The position numbers and the translations under genes were made by a program. The notes under the pieces were generated by a model that saw only the letters and a program-made list of their open reading frames with translations, did not search any database and had not been told where the DNA came from. Of a DNA stretch of 13,425 bases, positions 1 to 6,800 are shown piece by piece (positions within the stretch are counted from its first letter, which is position 1; every line of letters begins with the position of its first letter). The stretch covers positions 1 to 13,425 of the forward strand of contig CAZDLX010000095.1 in NCBI GenBank assembly GCA_964506005.1, read 5' to 3'. This stretch comes from UBA3940 sp964506005 (GTDB taxonomy: Bacteria > Chloroflexota > Anaerolineae > Aggregatilineales > UBA3940).

Positions 1-16
1 GTGGGAGAGGGGTGGG

Positions 17-41
17 CTTGAGGCGATGCAATCGCCTCAAG
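17..41. repeat. 11-bp perfect inverted repeat (hairpin) in a CCTCACCCC-type intergenic repeat
   Basis: Arms CTTGAGGCGAT (17-27) and ATCGCCTCAAG (31-41) pair perfectly around a 3-nt GCA loop. The flanks (GGAGAGGGG at 4-12, GGGGTGAGGGG at 45-55) are reverse-complement relatives of the CCTCACCCC and CCCCTCTCC wording seen again near 7656-7695 and, more degenerate, 9731-9790. It lies just downstream of the minus-strand TPR gene that ends at 101 and might help end its transcript, but there is no T-tract on either strand. I see no gene in 1-100. Confidence 0.6.
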
Positions 42-100
42 GTCGGGGTGAGGGGAATGCGAGGCGACCCGAAGCGTCGTCAAAGGGGGTGGTACGCTGG

Positions 101-550
101 TTAACGCGTGGAGGCGTCGTCGGTAGGAGCATCGGGCACGGCCCAGTTAATGGCGGGTTCGGGCGGCTCGTAGACTGCCCGGTACGCGCGGAGGATCGCC
201 TCGGCTTCCTGGCGGGCGCGCTCGACGGCTTCGGCGGTGGGTATCGGAACGTCGCCGGGGGCCTGGGGCGCGGGCTCCGGCTCGGGTGGGGGAGGCGGGG
301 CGACCTCGATTCCGAGCGCCTGCAGCGCCTGGATCACCTTCTCATTGCGCGGGTTAATCTCAAGCGCCTGCTGTAAGCAGCGCACGCGCTCCGTGCGCGT
401 CTGCACGGCTGCGCTCATCCATAACCAGGCGGCTTCGCTGCGCGGGTTGACGCGCAGCACTTCAAGCAGCAGCTGCTTCGCCTCCTCACGCTGGCCGCTC
501 TGCACGGCGTCGATGGCTTGCTGCAAGGTTGCGTCGAGGTTGGAGACCAT
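101..550 (-). CDS. Small TPR-repeat protein with Pro-rich tail
   Basis: 149 residues. The N-terminal half (about residues 8-75) reads as two tetratricopeptide repeats: an alanine/leucine helix pair ending in VNPRSEAAW, then a second pair with LEINPRN, the usual N-P-x linker between TPR helices. From about residue 82 there is a proline/glutamate run, then a short charged helix (ERARQEAEAILRAYR) and an acidic tail. No signal peptide or membrane segment is visible, so it is probably a cytoplasmic scaffold or binding protein. The ATG at 550 has a weak AGGGA ribosome site 8 nt upstream, and a TAAAAT -10-like box lies at 584-589 on the same strand. It is divergent from the DUF892 gene at 709. The specific function is unknown; TPR assignment is confident, anything beyond is not. 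Confidence 0.8.
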   Translation of the reverse strand: MVSNLDATLQQAIDAVQSGQREEAKQLLLEVLRVNPRSEAAWLWMSAAVQTRTERVRCLQQALEINPRNEKVIQALQALGIEVAPPPPPEPEPAPQAPGDVPIPTAEAVERARQEAEAILRAYRAVYEPPEPAINWAVPDAPTDDASTR

Positions 551-583
551 GCTGGTATTCCCTGTATTGTCGGAGACGCCACC

Positions 584-589
584 ATTTTA
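584..589 (-). promoter_or_regulatory. Putative -10 box for the small TPR gene
   Basis: On the minus strand the sequence is TGCTG followed by TAAAAT and GG, about 34 nt upstream of the ATG at 550. It resembles the other TG-rich -10 boxes in this window. No convincing -35 is visible. Confidence 0.35.
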
Positions 590-657
590 CAGCACAGCCG
601 GGATGCGCTCAACTGCGGCGTTTTTAGGGCATGTTTATACGACTCGGCTGCCGCACC

Positions 658-666
658 TGTTATGCT
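658..666 (+). promoter_or_regulatory. Putative extended -10 promoter (TGT-TATGCT) for the DUF892 gene
   Basis: TGTTATGCTGG at 658-668 fits a TGn extended -10 element. It would start transcription near 673, giving a leader of about 36 nt containing the AGGAG ribosome site at 697-701. The same 11-nt pattern recurs before thpR and rsfS. No clear -35 is seen. Confidence 0.45.
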
Positions 667-708
667 GGAATCAGTGAGCTTTAGTGGAATGCGGATAGGA
701 GATGTACT

Positions 709-1212
709 GTGGAGATTAAAGACCTCAGGGGATGGCTCGTTCACAACCTGCAAGACCTGTACAGCGCGGAGAATATGGTCCTCGCAGCCCTGCCTCAGAT
801 GGAGCAGGCGGCCTCCGACCAGCAGCTCAAGCAGGCGTTCAAGATGCACCGGGAGCAGACGCAGCAGCAGGTCCAGCGGCTGGAGGAGGCGTTCGAGAAG
901 CTCGGCGAGCAGCCCGACACCTCGGTGACGTGCAAGGGCATGGAAGGCCTGGTTAAAGAGGGCGAGGAAGTTCTCAAGAAGAAGGCCGAGATTCCTGCGG
1001 AAGTGCTGGACGCGGCTCTGATCGAGTCGGCGCAGAAGGTGGAGCACTACGAGATCGCAGCCTACGGCTCGGCCGCGACTTACGCCAACTCCCTGCAGGA
1101 GCGGCGGGTCGCCAACCTGATGAAGGAGACGCTCGACGAGGAGAAGGAAACGGACAAGAAGCTTACCAAGCTCGCCGAGGACGGCATCAACCGGCAGGCG
1201 AAGAGCGGCTAG
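709..1212 (+). CDS. DUF892 / YciE-type ferritin-like protein
   Basis: 167 residues, the usual length for the YciE/DUF892 family, a ferritin-like four-helix bundle often found in stress-responsive genes. Visible family landmarks are the opening DLYSAEN (Asp16, Glu21), the second-helix HREQ (His47, Glu49), the third-helix KVEHYEIAAYG and the fourth-helix LDEEKETDKKLTKLAE. The carboxylate/His positions would form the di-metal site by analogy; the biochemical role of the family is poorly known. The start is GTG at 709, supported by AGGAG at 697-701, 7 nt upstream. It is a single gene: a strong hairpin at 1260-1282 separates it from thpR. No signal peptide, so cytoplasmic. Family assignment is firm; function is inferred only from the fold. 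Confidence 0.9.
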   Translation: MEIKDLRGWLVHNLQDLYSAENMVLAALPQMEQAASDQQLKQAFKMHREQTQQQVQRLEEAFEKLGEQPDTSVTCKGMEGLVKEGEEVLKKKAEIPAEVLDAALIESAQKVEHYEIAAYGSAATYANSLQERRVANLMKETLDEEKETDKKLTKLAEDGINRQAKSG

Positions 1213-1222
1213 AACGGCCTTG

Positions 1223-1282
1223 GGGTGGCTCGCTGCCACCCGCGAGATGCAGAGAGCGCAGACCGGGCCTCAGGCCCGGTCT
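1223..1282 (+). terminator. Two consecutive hairpins after the DUF892 gene
   Basis: Hairpin one pairs GGGTGGC (1223-1229) with GCCACCC (1235-1241), loop TCGCT. Hairpin two pairs AGACCGGGCC (1260-1269) with GGCCCGGTCT (1273-1282), loop TCA. The second is followed only by TGG, so it lacks a proper T-tract. They begin 11 bases after the stop codon and precede the thpR promoter, so a termination role is likely but not proven. Confidence 0.5.
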
Positions 1283-1317
1283 TGGCGTCTGCGGGCCAAA
1301 AACCGGCGCGGACCGTG

Positions 1318-1326
1318 TGCTATACT
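1318..1326 (+). promoter_or_regulatory. Putative extended -10 promoter (TGC-TATACT) for thpR
   Basis: TGCTATACTGG at 1318-1328 is an extended -10 element with a 5/6 TATAAT match. Transcription would start near 1333, about 33 nt before the thpR ATG. No -35 hexamer is evident at the usual spacing. Confidence 0.55.
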
Positions 1327-1365
1327 GGGCGCAGAAACGGTACCCGGACGGGGAAAGGAGGCAGG

Positions 1366-1956
1366 ATGGCCGAACCATGGCGGTTGTTCATCGCAGTGGA
1401 GCTGCCGCCGGAGGCGCTCGACGTGCTGGAGGGGCTGCAGAGCGAGCTGAAGCAGGCCGCGCCACAGCGTGCCGTGCGCTGGGTGCGGCCCGAGGGCATC
1501 CACGTGACGCTGAAGTTCCTCGGCGACGTGCCGCAGGAGGCGATCGGCGAGGTACAGGCGGCGCTTGACGCGGCGGTGCAGGGGCACGGGCCGTTTAACC
1601 TGCGTGCGGAGGGTGTCGGGGCGTTCCCGAACACCAGCCGCCCGCGCGTCGTCTGGGCGGGGATAGAGGGCGATGTCCGGCAGCTCAAGGCGCTGCGGCG
1701 CAGCGTCGAAGAGCACGTCTCCCCGCTTGGCTACCCGACGGAGGGCCGTTCGTACACGCCGCACCTGACGCTGGGACGCGTGCAGAACGGCATTCCGCGG
1801 CGGCAGCTTGAGGCGGTGGGCGCGCTCGTGGAGAACAACACCGTCGGGGAGCTGGCGCGCTGGCGGGTGGACGCCGTCAGCCTGATGCGCAGCGAGCTCA
1901 AGCCCGACGGCGCCGTGTACACCGAGGTCTACCGCGTGCCGCTGGGCGAGGGATGA
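1366..1956 (+). CDS. thpR: RNA 2',3'-cyclic phosphodiesterase / 2'-5' RNA ligase family
   Basis: 196 residues, the normal size for ThpR/LigT enzymes of the 2H phosphoesterase superfamily, which hydrolyse RNA 2',3'-cyclic phosphates and can reversibly form 2'-5' RNA linkages. Both defining H-x-T-x motifs are present: His46 (HVTL, in the context IHVTLKFLG) and His133 (HLTL, in YTPHLTLGR). The N-terminal RLFIAVELP and the late FPNTSRPRVVWAGI are also family-typical. The ATG at 1366 has a strong GGAAAGGAGG ribosome site directly upstream at 1352-1361, which decides it over the longer in-frame opening from 1225. Its stop overlaps the next gene in an ATGA arrangement (1953-1956), so the two RNA enzymes are translationally coupled. 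Cytoplasmic. Confidence 0.93.
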   Translation: MAEPWRLFIAVELPPEALDVLEGLQSELKQAAPQRAVRWVRPEGIHVTLKFLGDVPQEAIGEVQAALDAAVQGHGPFNLRAEGVGAFPNTSRPRVVWAGIEGDVRQLKALRRSVEEHVSPLGYPTEGRSYTPHLTLGRVQNGIPRRQLEAVGALVENNTVGELARWRVDAVSLMRSELKPDGAVYTEVYRVPLGEG

Positions 1957-2414
1957 GCGAGGAGCGCGCTGCACCGCCGCTGCTGCTCGACGCGATGCTC
2001 GGGCGGCTGGCCCGCTGGCTGCGGCTGATGGGCTACGATGCGGCCTACCTCGCCGACACCGAAGACATCGTCGTGGTGCGGGTGGCGCGGGCGGAGGGGC
2101 GTCTGGTGCTCACCCGGGACCGCGAACTCGCCGCGCGGCGGGCTATCAGCGCGGTGCTGATCGAGAGCGACCGGCTGGAGGAGCAGATCGAGCAGGTGGC
2201 GCGGGACGTGGGGCCGCCGGGTGAGGGCGGGCCTCGCTGCGCGGTGTGCAACGTGCCGCTGGCGCCCGTCGAGCCGGAGAGTGTGCGCGACCGCGTGCCG
2301 CCCTACGTGTGGCGCACGCAGCGAGACTTCAGCGAGTGCGGGCGGTGCCGCCGCGTTTACTGGCCGGGGACGCACTGGGCGGGTTTCCGGGCGAAGCTGG
2401 GGGAGGGTGGATAG
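1953..2414 (+). CDS. Mut7-C family RNase (PIN-like domain plus zinc ribbon)
   Basis: 153 residues matching the Mut7-C/DUF82 family: a PIN-like nuclease fold followed by a zinc ribbon. The opening LLLDAMLGRLARWLRLMGYD (residues 10-29) is the family signature and carries a probable metal-binding Asp13; the second acidic site is Asp56 in LVLTRDREL. The zinc ribbon uses Cys96/Cys99 and Cys129/Cys132, followed by the conserved RVYWPGTHW. Members are predicted RNases; the substrate is not established. The ATG at 1953 overlaps the thpR stop by 4 bases, implying co-translation and perhaps joint action on RNA ends. Cytoplasmic. Family assignment is firm, the RNA-processing link to thpR is inferred from the coupling. 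Confidence 0.9.
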   Translation: MSEERAAPPLLLDAMLGRLARWLRLMGYDAAYLADTEDIVVVRVARAEGRLVLTRDRELAARRAISAVLIESDRLEEQIEQVARDVGPPGEGGPRCAVCNVPLAPVEPESVRDRVPPYVWRTQRDFSECGRCRRVYWPGTHWAGFRAKLGEGG

Positions 2415-2416
2415 CG

Positions 2417-2596
2417 GATGGCGTATGGCATATGGCGTATAGCTTATGGCGTATGGCGTATGGCGTATGGTTACGTGCTATAAGCTATAGAGCGAGCGCA
2501 GCGAGCGCGCTATAGGCCATATGCCATCAAGCGAGCGCAGCGAGCGGGCCATAAGCCATAAAGCGCCCGAAGGGCGCGGGCCATACGCCATATATG
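2417..2596. repeat. Mosaic of TATGGCG heptamers, duplicated 17-mer and hairpins
   Basis: This fills most of the 2415-2667 gap. Eight consecutive 7-mers of the type TATGGCG (variants GATGGCG, TATGGCA, TATAGCT, TATGGTT) run from 2417 to 2472. The complementary wording CCATACGCC / CCATAAGCC / CCATATGCC follows at 2515-2592, so the block can fold on itself. Between them the 17-mer AGCGAGCGCAGCGAGCG occurs twice (2491-2507 and 2530-2546, 39-bp period), each flanked by CTATAG or GGCCAT words, and a perfect GCGCCC/GGGCGC hairpin lies at 2563-2577. It contains no credible gene. Its origin is unknown; slipped-strand expansion or a small mobile palindromic element are both possible. Confidence 0.8.
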
Positions 2597-2642
2597 AAGT
2601 GCATCAGAGCGGCGCTGCGGGGTGGTAGCAGGCAGAGCGTCA

Positions 2643-2651
2643 TGCTAGAAT
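2643..2651 (+). promoter_or_regulatory. Putative extended -10 promoter (TGC-TAGAAT) for rsfS
   Basis: TGCTAGAATGG at 2643-2653 matches the TGn extended -10 form and the pattern before thpR and the DUF892 gene. Transcription would start near 2658. It lies immediately after the repeat mosaic. Confidence 0.5.
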
Positions 2652-2721
2652 GGCGTTATATTGATCCGTGTGGAATGGAGCAACATTGACGGAACAAACA
2701 GAGCAGCAAACGAGGGTCGAC

Positions 2722-3069
2722 ATGGCTGAACTCGCCCGCGATATTGTTGACATTATCGCCGACAAGAAGGGCGAGAACATCGTGCTGATGGATCTCCGGG
2801 GCCGCACTATCATTGCCGACTACTTCGTCGTGTGCAGCGGCGGCAGCGAGCGGCAGCTCAAGGCGATTGTCGAGGGGATCCGCGAGGAGGTCAAGAAGGA
2901 CTACGGCGTTACCCCGCGCTCGGTCGAGGGGGATGCCGGGACGGGGTGGGTGCTGATCGACTTCATCGACGTGGTCGTTCACGCCTTCGCGCCCGAGGTT
3001 CGGGCCTACTACGACCTTGAGGAGTTCTGGATGGCCCAGGAGGCCAGCGTCCTTCTCAAGATGCAGTAG
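2722..3069 (+). CDS. rsfS: Ribosome silencing factor RsfS
   Basis: 115 residues from the ATG at 2722, close to the usual family length. RsfS (Iojap/DUF143) binds ribosomal protein uL14 on the large subunit and blocks subunit joining under nutrient limitation. Landmarks are DKKGENIVLMDLRG, ADYFVVCSGGSERQ, the VEGDAGTGWVLIDFIDVVVH strand-turn block and the YYDLEEFW C-terminal motif. I chose ATG 2722 (GAGGG 5 nt upstream) because the preceding in-frame codons (2686-2721, opening with TTG) end largely in A and include AGG inside the ribosome site, unlike the GC-ending gene body. TTG 2686 (GGAG 5 nt upstream) and GTG 2668 remain possible. It is monocistronic here, with its own promoter and a terminator at 3171-3205. 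Confidence 0.92.
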   Translation: MAELARDIVDIIADKKGENIVLMDLRGRTIIADYFVVCSGGSERQLKAIVEGIREEVKKDYGVTPRSVEGDAGTGWVLIDFIDVVVHAFAPEVRAYYDLEEFWMAQEASVLLKMQ

Positions 3070-3120
3070 GCGGCGGGCCTGCAATTATAAGCTGGCCTTC
3101 ACGCAGCATACAGCCTGTTC

Positions 3121-3143
3121 GGCAGGCAGAGCGGGAACCTGCC
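3121..3143. repeat. Small hairpin downstream of rsfS
   Basis: GGCAGG (3121-3126) pairs with CCTGCC (3138-3143) around an 11-nt loop. It lies between the rsfS stop and the main terminator; the role is unclear. Confidence 0.35.
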
Positions 3144-3170
3144 TGGTTTCCCCTTGCGCTATGACATGAC

Positions 3171-3205
3171 AAGGGCGAGCAATCTTCACGATGCTCGCCC
3201 TTTTT
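3171..3205 (+). terminator. Rho-independent terminator between convergent rsfS and ndk
   Basis: AAGGGCGAGCA (3171-3181) pairs with TGCTCGCCCTT (3192-3202) around a 10-nt loop, and a run of five T (3201-3205) follows on the plus strand. This is a textbook terminator for rsfS. On the minus strand the stem is followed by TTGTCAT, so it may also serve ndk less efficiently. Confidence 0.85.
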
Positions 3206-3221
3206 GGATCGCCGCTGCCGC

Positions 3222-3674
3222 TTACTCGGTGAAAATCAGGTCGTCGGTGACACGCTGCCACTCGACGAACTCCTCCGGCGCGAAGAACAGGCCCAGCTCG
3301 CGCTCGGCATCTTTCGCGTTGGCTGAGCCGTGAACGATGTTGCGGTCTACCACCAGGGCGAAGTCGGCGCGGATGGTGCCAGGCTTCGCCTCAAAGGGCC
3401 GGGTGTCGCCCATCGTATCGCGCACGACTATGATCGCGTTGGGGCCCTCCCAGGCCATCGCAACGACCGGGCCGGAGGTGATGTAGCTCAGCAGACCGGG
3501 GTAAAAGGGCTTTCCTTTGTGTTCCTGGTAATGCTCCTCGGCGAGCTCGCGGGTCATCTGCATGAACTTCATGCCGGCGAGACGCAAGCCGCGGCGCTCG
3601 AAGCGGGTGATGATCTCGCCGATAAGACCGCGCTGCACGCCGTCAGGCTTGATCAGGACAAGTGTGCGTTCCAA
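3222..3674 (-). CDS. ndk: Nucleoside diphosphate kinase
   Basis: 150 residues, full length for Ndk, which transfers the gamma-phosphate of ATP to nucleoside diphosphates through a phospho-histidine. The N-terminus ERTLVLIKPDGVQRGLIGEI is diagnostic (Lys9 and the KPD motif), and the catalytic His115 sits in NIVHGSA. The nucleotide-binding RDTMGDTRP and PGTIRADFA blocks are conserved; the family more often has TNP and RGDF, so TRPFE and RADF are mild departures. The start is TTG at 3674, decided by a perfect AGGAGG at 3681-3686, 6 nt upstream; no better ATG exists. It converges on rsfS. A TATACT box at 3758-3763 would give it a promoter of its own, separate from the large TPR gene that ends at 3842. 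Cytoplasmic housekeeping enzyme. Confidence 0.96.
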   Translation of the reverse strand: MERTLVLIKPDGVQRGLIGEIITRFERRGLRLAGMKFMQMTRELAEEHYQEHKGKPFYPGLLSYITSGPVVAMAWEGPNAIIVVRDTMGDTRPFEAKPGTIRADFALVVDRNIVHGSANAKDAERELGLFFAPEEFVEWQRVTDDLIFTE

Positions 3675-3757
3675 GTGGTGCCTCCTGTGTGGTCAGGGGT
3701 TCTGGTGACAGAGTTGGTATGGGCGGCAGGCCGCATGGGCCTCGCCGCGCCGCCATG

Positions 3758-3763
3758 AGTATA
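3758..3763 (-). promoter_or_regulatory. Putative -10 box (TATACT) for ndk
   Basis: On the minus strand GGTTATACTC reads at this place, about 84 nt upstream of the ndk TTG and just beyond the terminator of the large TPR gene. No strong -35 is visible at 17 bp. Confidence 0.45.
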
Positions 3764-3787
3764 ACCCGTCCGGCGGGCCGGGGCAGC

Positions 3788-3819
3788 AAAAAGGGCGGGC
3801 ATCGGTTGGATGCCCGCCC
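3788..3819 (-). terminator. Rho-independent terminator of the large TPR/PDWL gene
   Basis: On the minus strand ATG-containing stem GGGCGGGCAT (3810-3819) pairs with ATGCCCGCCC (3793-3802) around a 7-nt loop and runs directly into five T (AAAAA at 3788-3792 on the plus strand). The hairpin begins 22 bases after the stop codon of the gene ending at 3842 and clearly isolates it from ndk. Confidence 0.88.
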
Positions 3820-3841
3820 GTGGGTTGGTAGAGCAGCCGGC

Positions 3842-6800
3842 CTACAGCTCGTCGAGCGCGGCGCGGTAGGCGTCGAGCGCTTCCTGCAGCTTGCCCTGCT
3901 CGCGGTAGGCGTCGCCCAGGACGCGGCGAGCGCGCGGGTCAGGCTTGGGCGTGCTGCGCAGGTAGTAGTCGAGGTCGGCGACGGTCTGCTCCAGCTTCTC
4001 GCCCTCGGCGATGAGGCCCTCGTAGATGGGCACTGCCTCGCCGAAATCGAGCGGGAGCTTCTCGCGAGCCGTGCTGAGGCGCTCGTCGGCGCTGACGGCG
4101 GGCGCTGCTTCGGCGACCGGTTCGGCCACTTCAGCCTCCACCGCTACTTCGACCTCGGCTGCCGGAGCCACGGCTTCCTTGAGCCAGTCAGGCATCTCGG
4201 GCTCGGGCTCTTCGACGGCTTCGGCTTTCACCAGATCCTCGACCGTTTCCTCAGTCTCGGCGACGGGCGCAGCGGCCTCCTTGAGCCAGTCGGGCATCTC
4301 AGGCTCGGCTTCCTCAGCCTCGGCAGCCGCTTCAGCCTCCGCAGGCTCGGCCTCTTCGGCGACTTCTTCGACTTCGGCCTCCGCCGGAGCAGCCGGCGCA
4401 GGCGTCAGCCAATCGGGCATGGTGGCGCTGGCCGCAAGAGGAGCTTCCTCTTCTGCTTCGGCGGCTTCAGCCTCAGCCTCAGGCGCCTCCTCAACCGCGG
4501 CTACCGGCTCGGCTTCAGCTTCCGCCTCTACCTCAGGCTCCTCGACGGCGGGTATCTCGCCCCGGACGTCCTCGATCTCGCCAAACAGCGACTCGAAGTC
4601 GTCCTCGGAGACGGTGATCTCCTCGGCTTCGAGCGCGCTGTCGAGCCAGGAGAGGTCGTCGAGGCTGGCGTCGAGCGCGGCGGCTTCGAGCAGCTCGGCG
4701 TCGAGGTCTTCAGCCGTCTCCTCGGAAACGGCTTCCACGTCTTCGCGCGCCTCAATATCCTTGAACCAGGACGGCATCTCGCCCTCGGCGACCGGCTCGG
4801 CTTCCTCGTCCTCGCCAACGGGCTCGGGTGCGCTCACCGGCGGCTGGTCGGCGGTCAGTGCCTCAGCCAGCGGCTCGTCCGGGCTGACGCCCTGGGCCTC
4901 GACCTGCCGGTCGAGCCAGGCGAGGTCGTCTTCCTCTTCCTCGTAGCCGCGGGTCCGGCGCTTGAGCCACTCGGGGATCTCCTCTTCGTCGGCGGCAGCC
5001 GGCTCGGAGGCAGCAGGGGCGACGGGCTCGGCAGGCTTGCCGCTGAGCCAGGCCGGGATCTCCTCTTCCTCTTCACCGGCTTCTTCGACCGGCTCGGGCT
5101 CCGCTTCCGTCGCCGGCGACCCGGTCAGCCAGTCGAGGCTGTCCTCTTCCTCCTCGTCACCGGCAGCGCTGGCGGTCTGGTAGCTCGGGGCACGGCCCAG
5201 CCAGTCGGGCAGCTGTTCTTCCTCGTCGTCGAGCTCGGAAACAGTCCGGCTCCAGGACGGCTCGGCGGCGGGCTTCTCTTCCTCTTCATCCTCAAACTCG
5301 AACGAGAAAGCCTCTTCCTCTTCATCCGCCGCGGCTTCTGCGGCAGGCGCCGGAGCGCCCGTCAGCCAATCGGGGAAGCCCTCTTCCTCGGGCTCGACCT
5401 CGATCTGCGCTTCGGGAGACTCGACCAGTTCTTCGTCGCCTTCGTCCAGCAGCCACGACGGCAGCGGCTCTTCCGCCGCACGCTCCGAGGTACCGGCCAG
5501 CCAGTCAGGCAGCTCTTCGGGCTCCGCCTCGCCCTCGCCGGCGGGTTCCGCATCATCAGCCTGGGAGCTCTCGAAGCCGGGATCGTACTTGGCCGCGAGC
5601 TCTTCGAGCCAGTCAATCGCCGCGTCGCTGTTGTCCAGGTCGCCGTCCGAGAGCCAGTCGGGTACATCCTGCGAGCTGTCTTCACCCATTGGGTCGTCGT
5701 TGGGTAGAGTCACTTGCTGTTCCTCCCGAAGCGCCGGTGCGTGCTCGTCGGCCACCTCAGGCCGCAGCCAGGCCGGCAGCGCTTCATCCTCTGCACTAAC
5801 GTCAGGTTCAGATTGTATCCCGGCCACCGGCCCGGCATCACCGGGCGGGGTATCATCCGCCTCCGGGGCGGCGGTGTCCAACAGTCGGGTGGCGAGCGGG
5901 TCTTCGGGCAGGGGGTCGGTGTCCCAGGGTTCGAGCTCGCCGAAGTCAATAATCGAGCCGGTCGGGTCGTCTTTAGGGGCGGGCCACTCGGATGCGGCCT
6001 CCTCTTCCAAGAGGTCGCCGGAGGGGGTGGACTCTGCCGCGCCGCCGATCAGCCCGTCAAGCCAGTCGGTCGAGACGACGCCGGGCGTGGGCTCGCCGGT
6101 GGCCTCATCGCCGGGCCCGGCGGGCAGGTCGCGCCCGCTGAGAATGTCGTCCAGCCAGTCGGGTGCCTCGGGTTCATCCTCGCCAGCCGTCTCGACGACG
6201 GGCGTGGATGGGGCAGCGCTGGCCTCGCCAAGCGCATCGGCCAGCCAGTCCGGCGCCGGCCGCGTCAGCGGATCGGTTGACGGGCGGGGCTCTTCGTCGC
6301 CAAGCTCGTCGTCCACCTCGTCGTCAGCCGGGGCCGGGGGCTCAGCCGGCGTTTCCTGCGAGTCAAGCGGGCTGGTGTCGCGTAGAATATCGCTGAGCCA
6401 GTCGGGCGTCTCGTCGCCGTCATCGTCGTCTGCGGATTCTGACGAGCCGCCGAGCAGCTCGGGCAGCCAGCCCAGCCCACCGGTGTCCTCCGGCGGGGCC
6501 GGGTCCGCCGCAGCGGTGGGTGCCTGAAGGGGGACGACCGGCGTGTCCTCTTCCGGCGCGTTTTCCAGGCCGGCGGCATAGGCACCCTGCAGCCAGTCGG
6601 GGACACTGCCGGACGGTGCGGCGGGCGCGGCGTCGTGCCCGGCGTCGTGCCCGGCTGCCGGGCCTGCCAGCGGCGCGGTAGCCGAGGGCACCTTCTCGAC
6701 CGACTGGATCTGCGAGACCCACTCTGCCGCGCCAACCTCGGACGCATGGCGCTCGGTGGTGTACTCCAGCATGGGAAGCCGGAACGCCTCGGCGGGCGCG

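Noticed and set aside
1225..1365. N-terminal extension of thpR from 1225
   Set aside because: It covers the hairpin, the -10 box and the strong ribosome site; ThpR homologs begin at the RLFIAVELP block.
2221..2515. Two plus-strand ORFs running from the Mut7-C gene into the heptamer repeats
   Set aside because: They are out-of-frame shadows of the Mut7-C gene that continue into repeat DNA (MAYGVWLRA-like text).
2417..2596. CRISPR array
   Set aside because: Repeat units are 7 bp, or 17 bp present only twice, with no unique spacers of constant length and no cas genes.
3662..5707. A 681-residue plus-strand open frame opposite the TPR/PDWL gene
   Set aside because: It is antisense to the acidic low-complexity region, has no recognisable domain, and runs across ndk's start and two regulatory sites; long shadows are expected opposite GC-rich repeat coding.
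4026..6527. Two Ser/Ala-rich plus-strand frames (4026-4946, 5589-6527)
   Set aside because: They are near-pure Ser/Ala/Gly strings, the antisense image of Glu/Asp/Ala codons and of the PDWL array.
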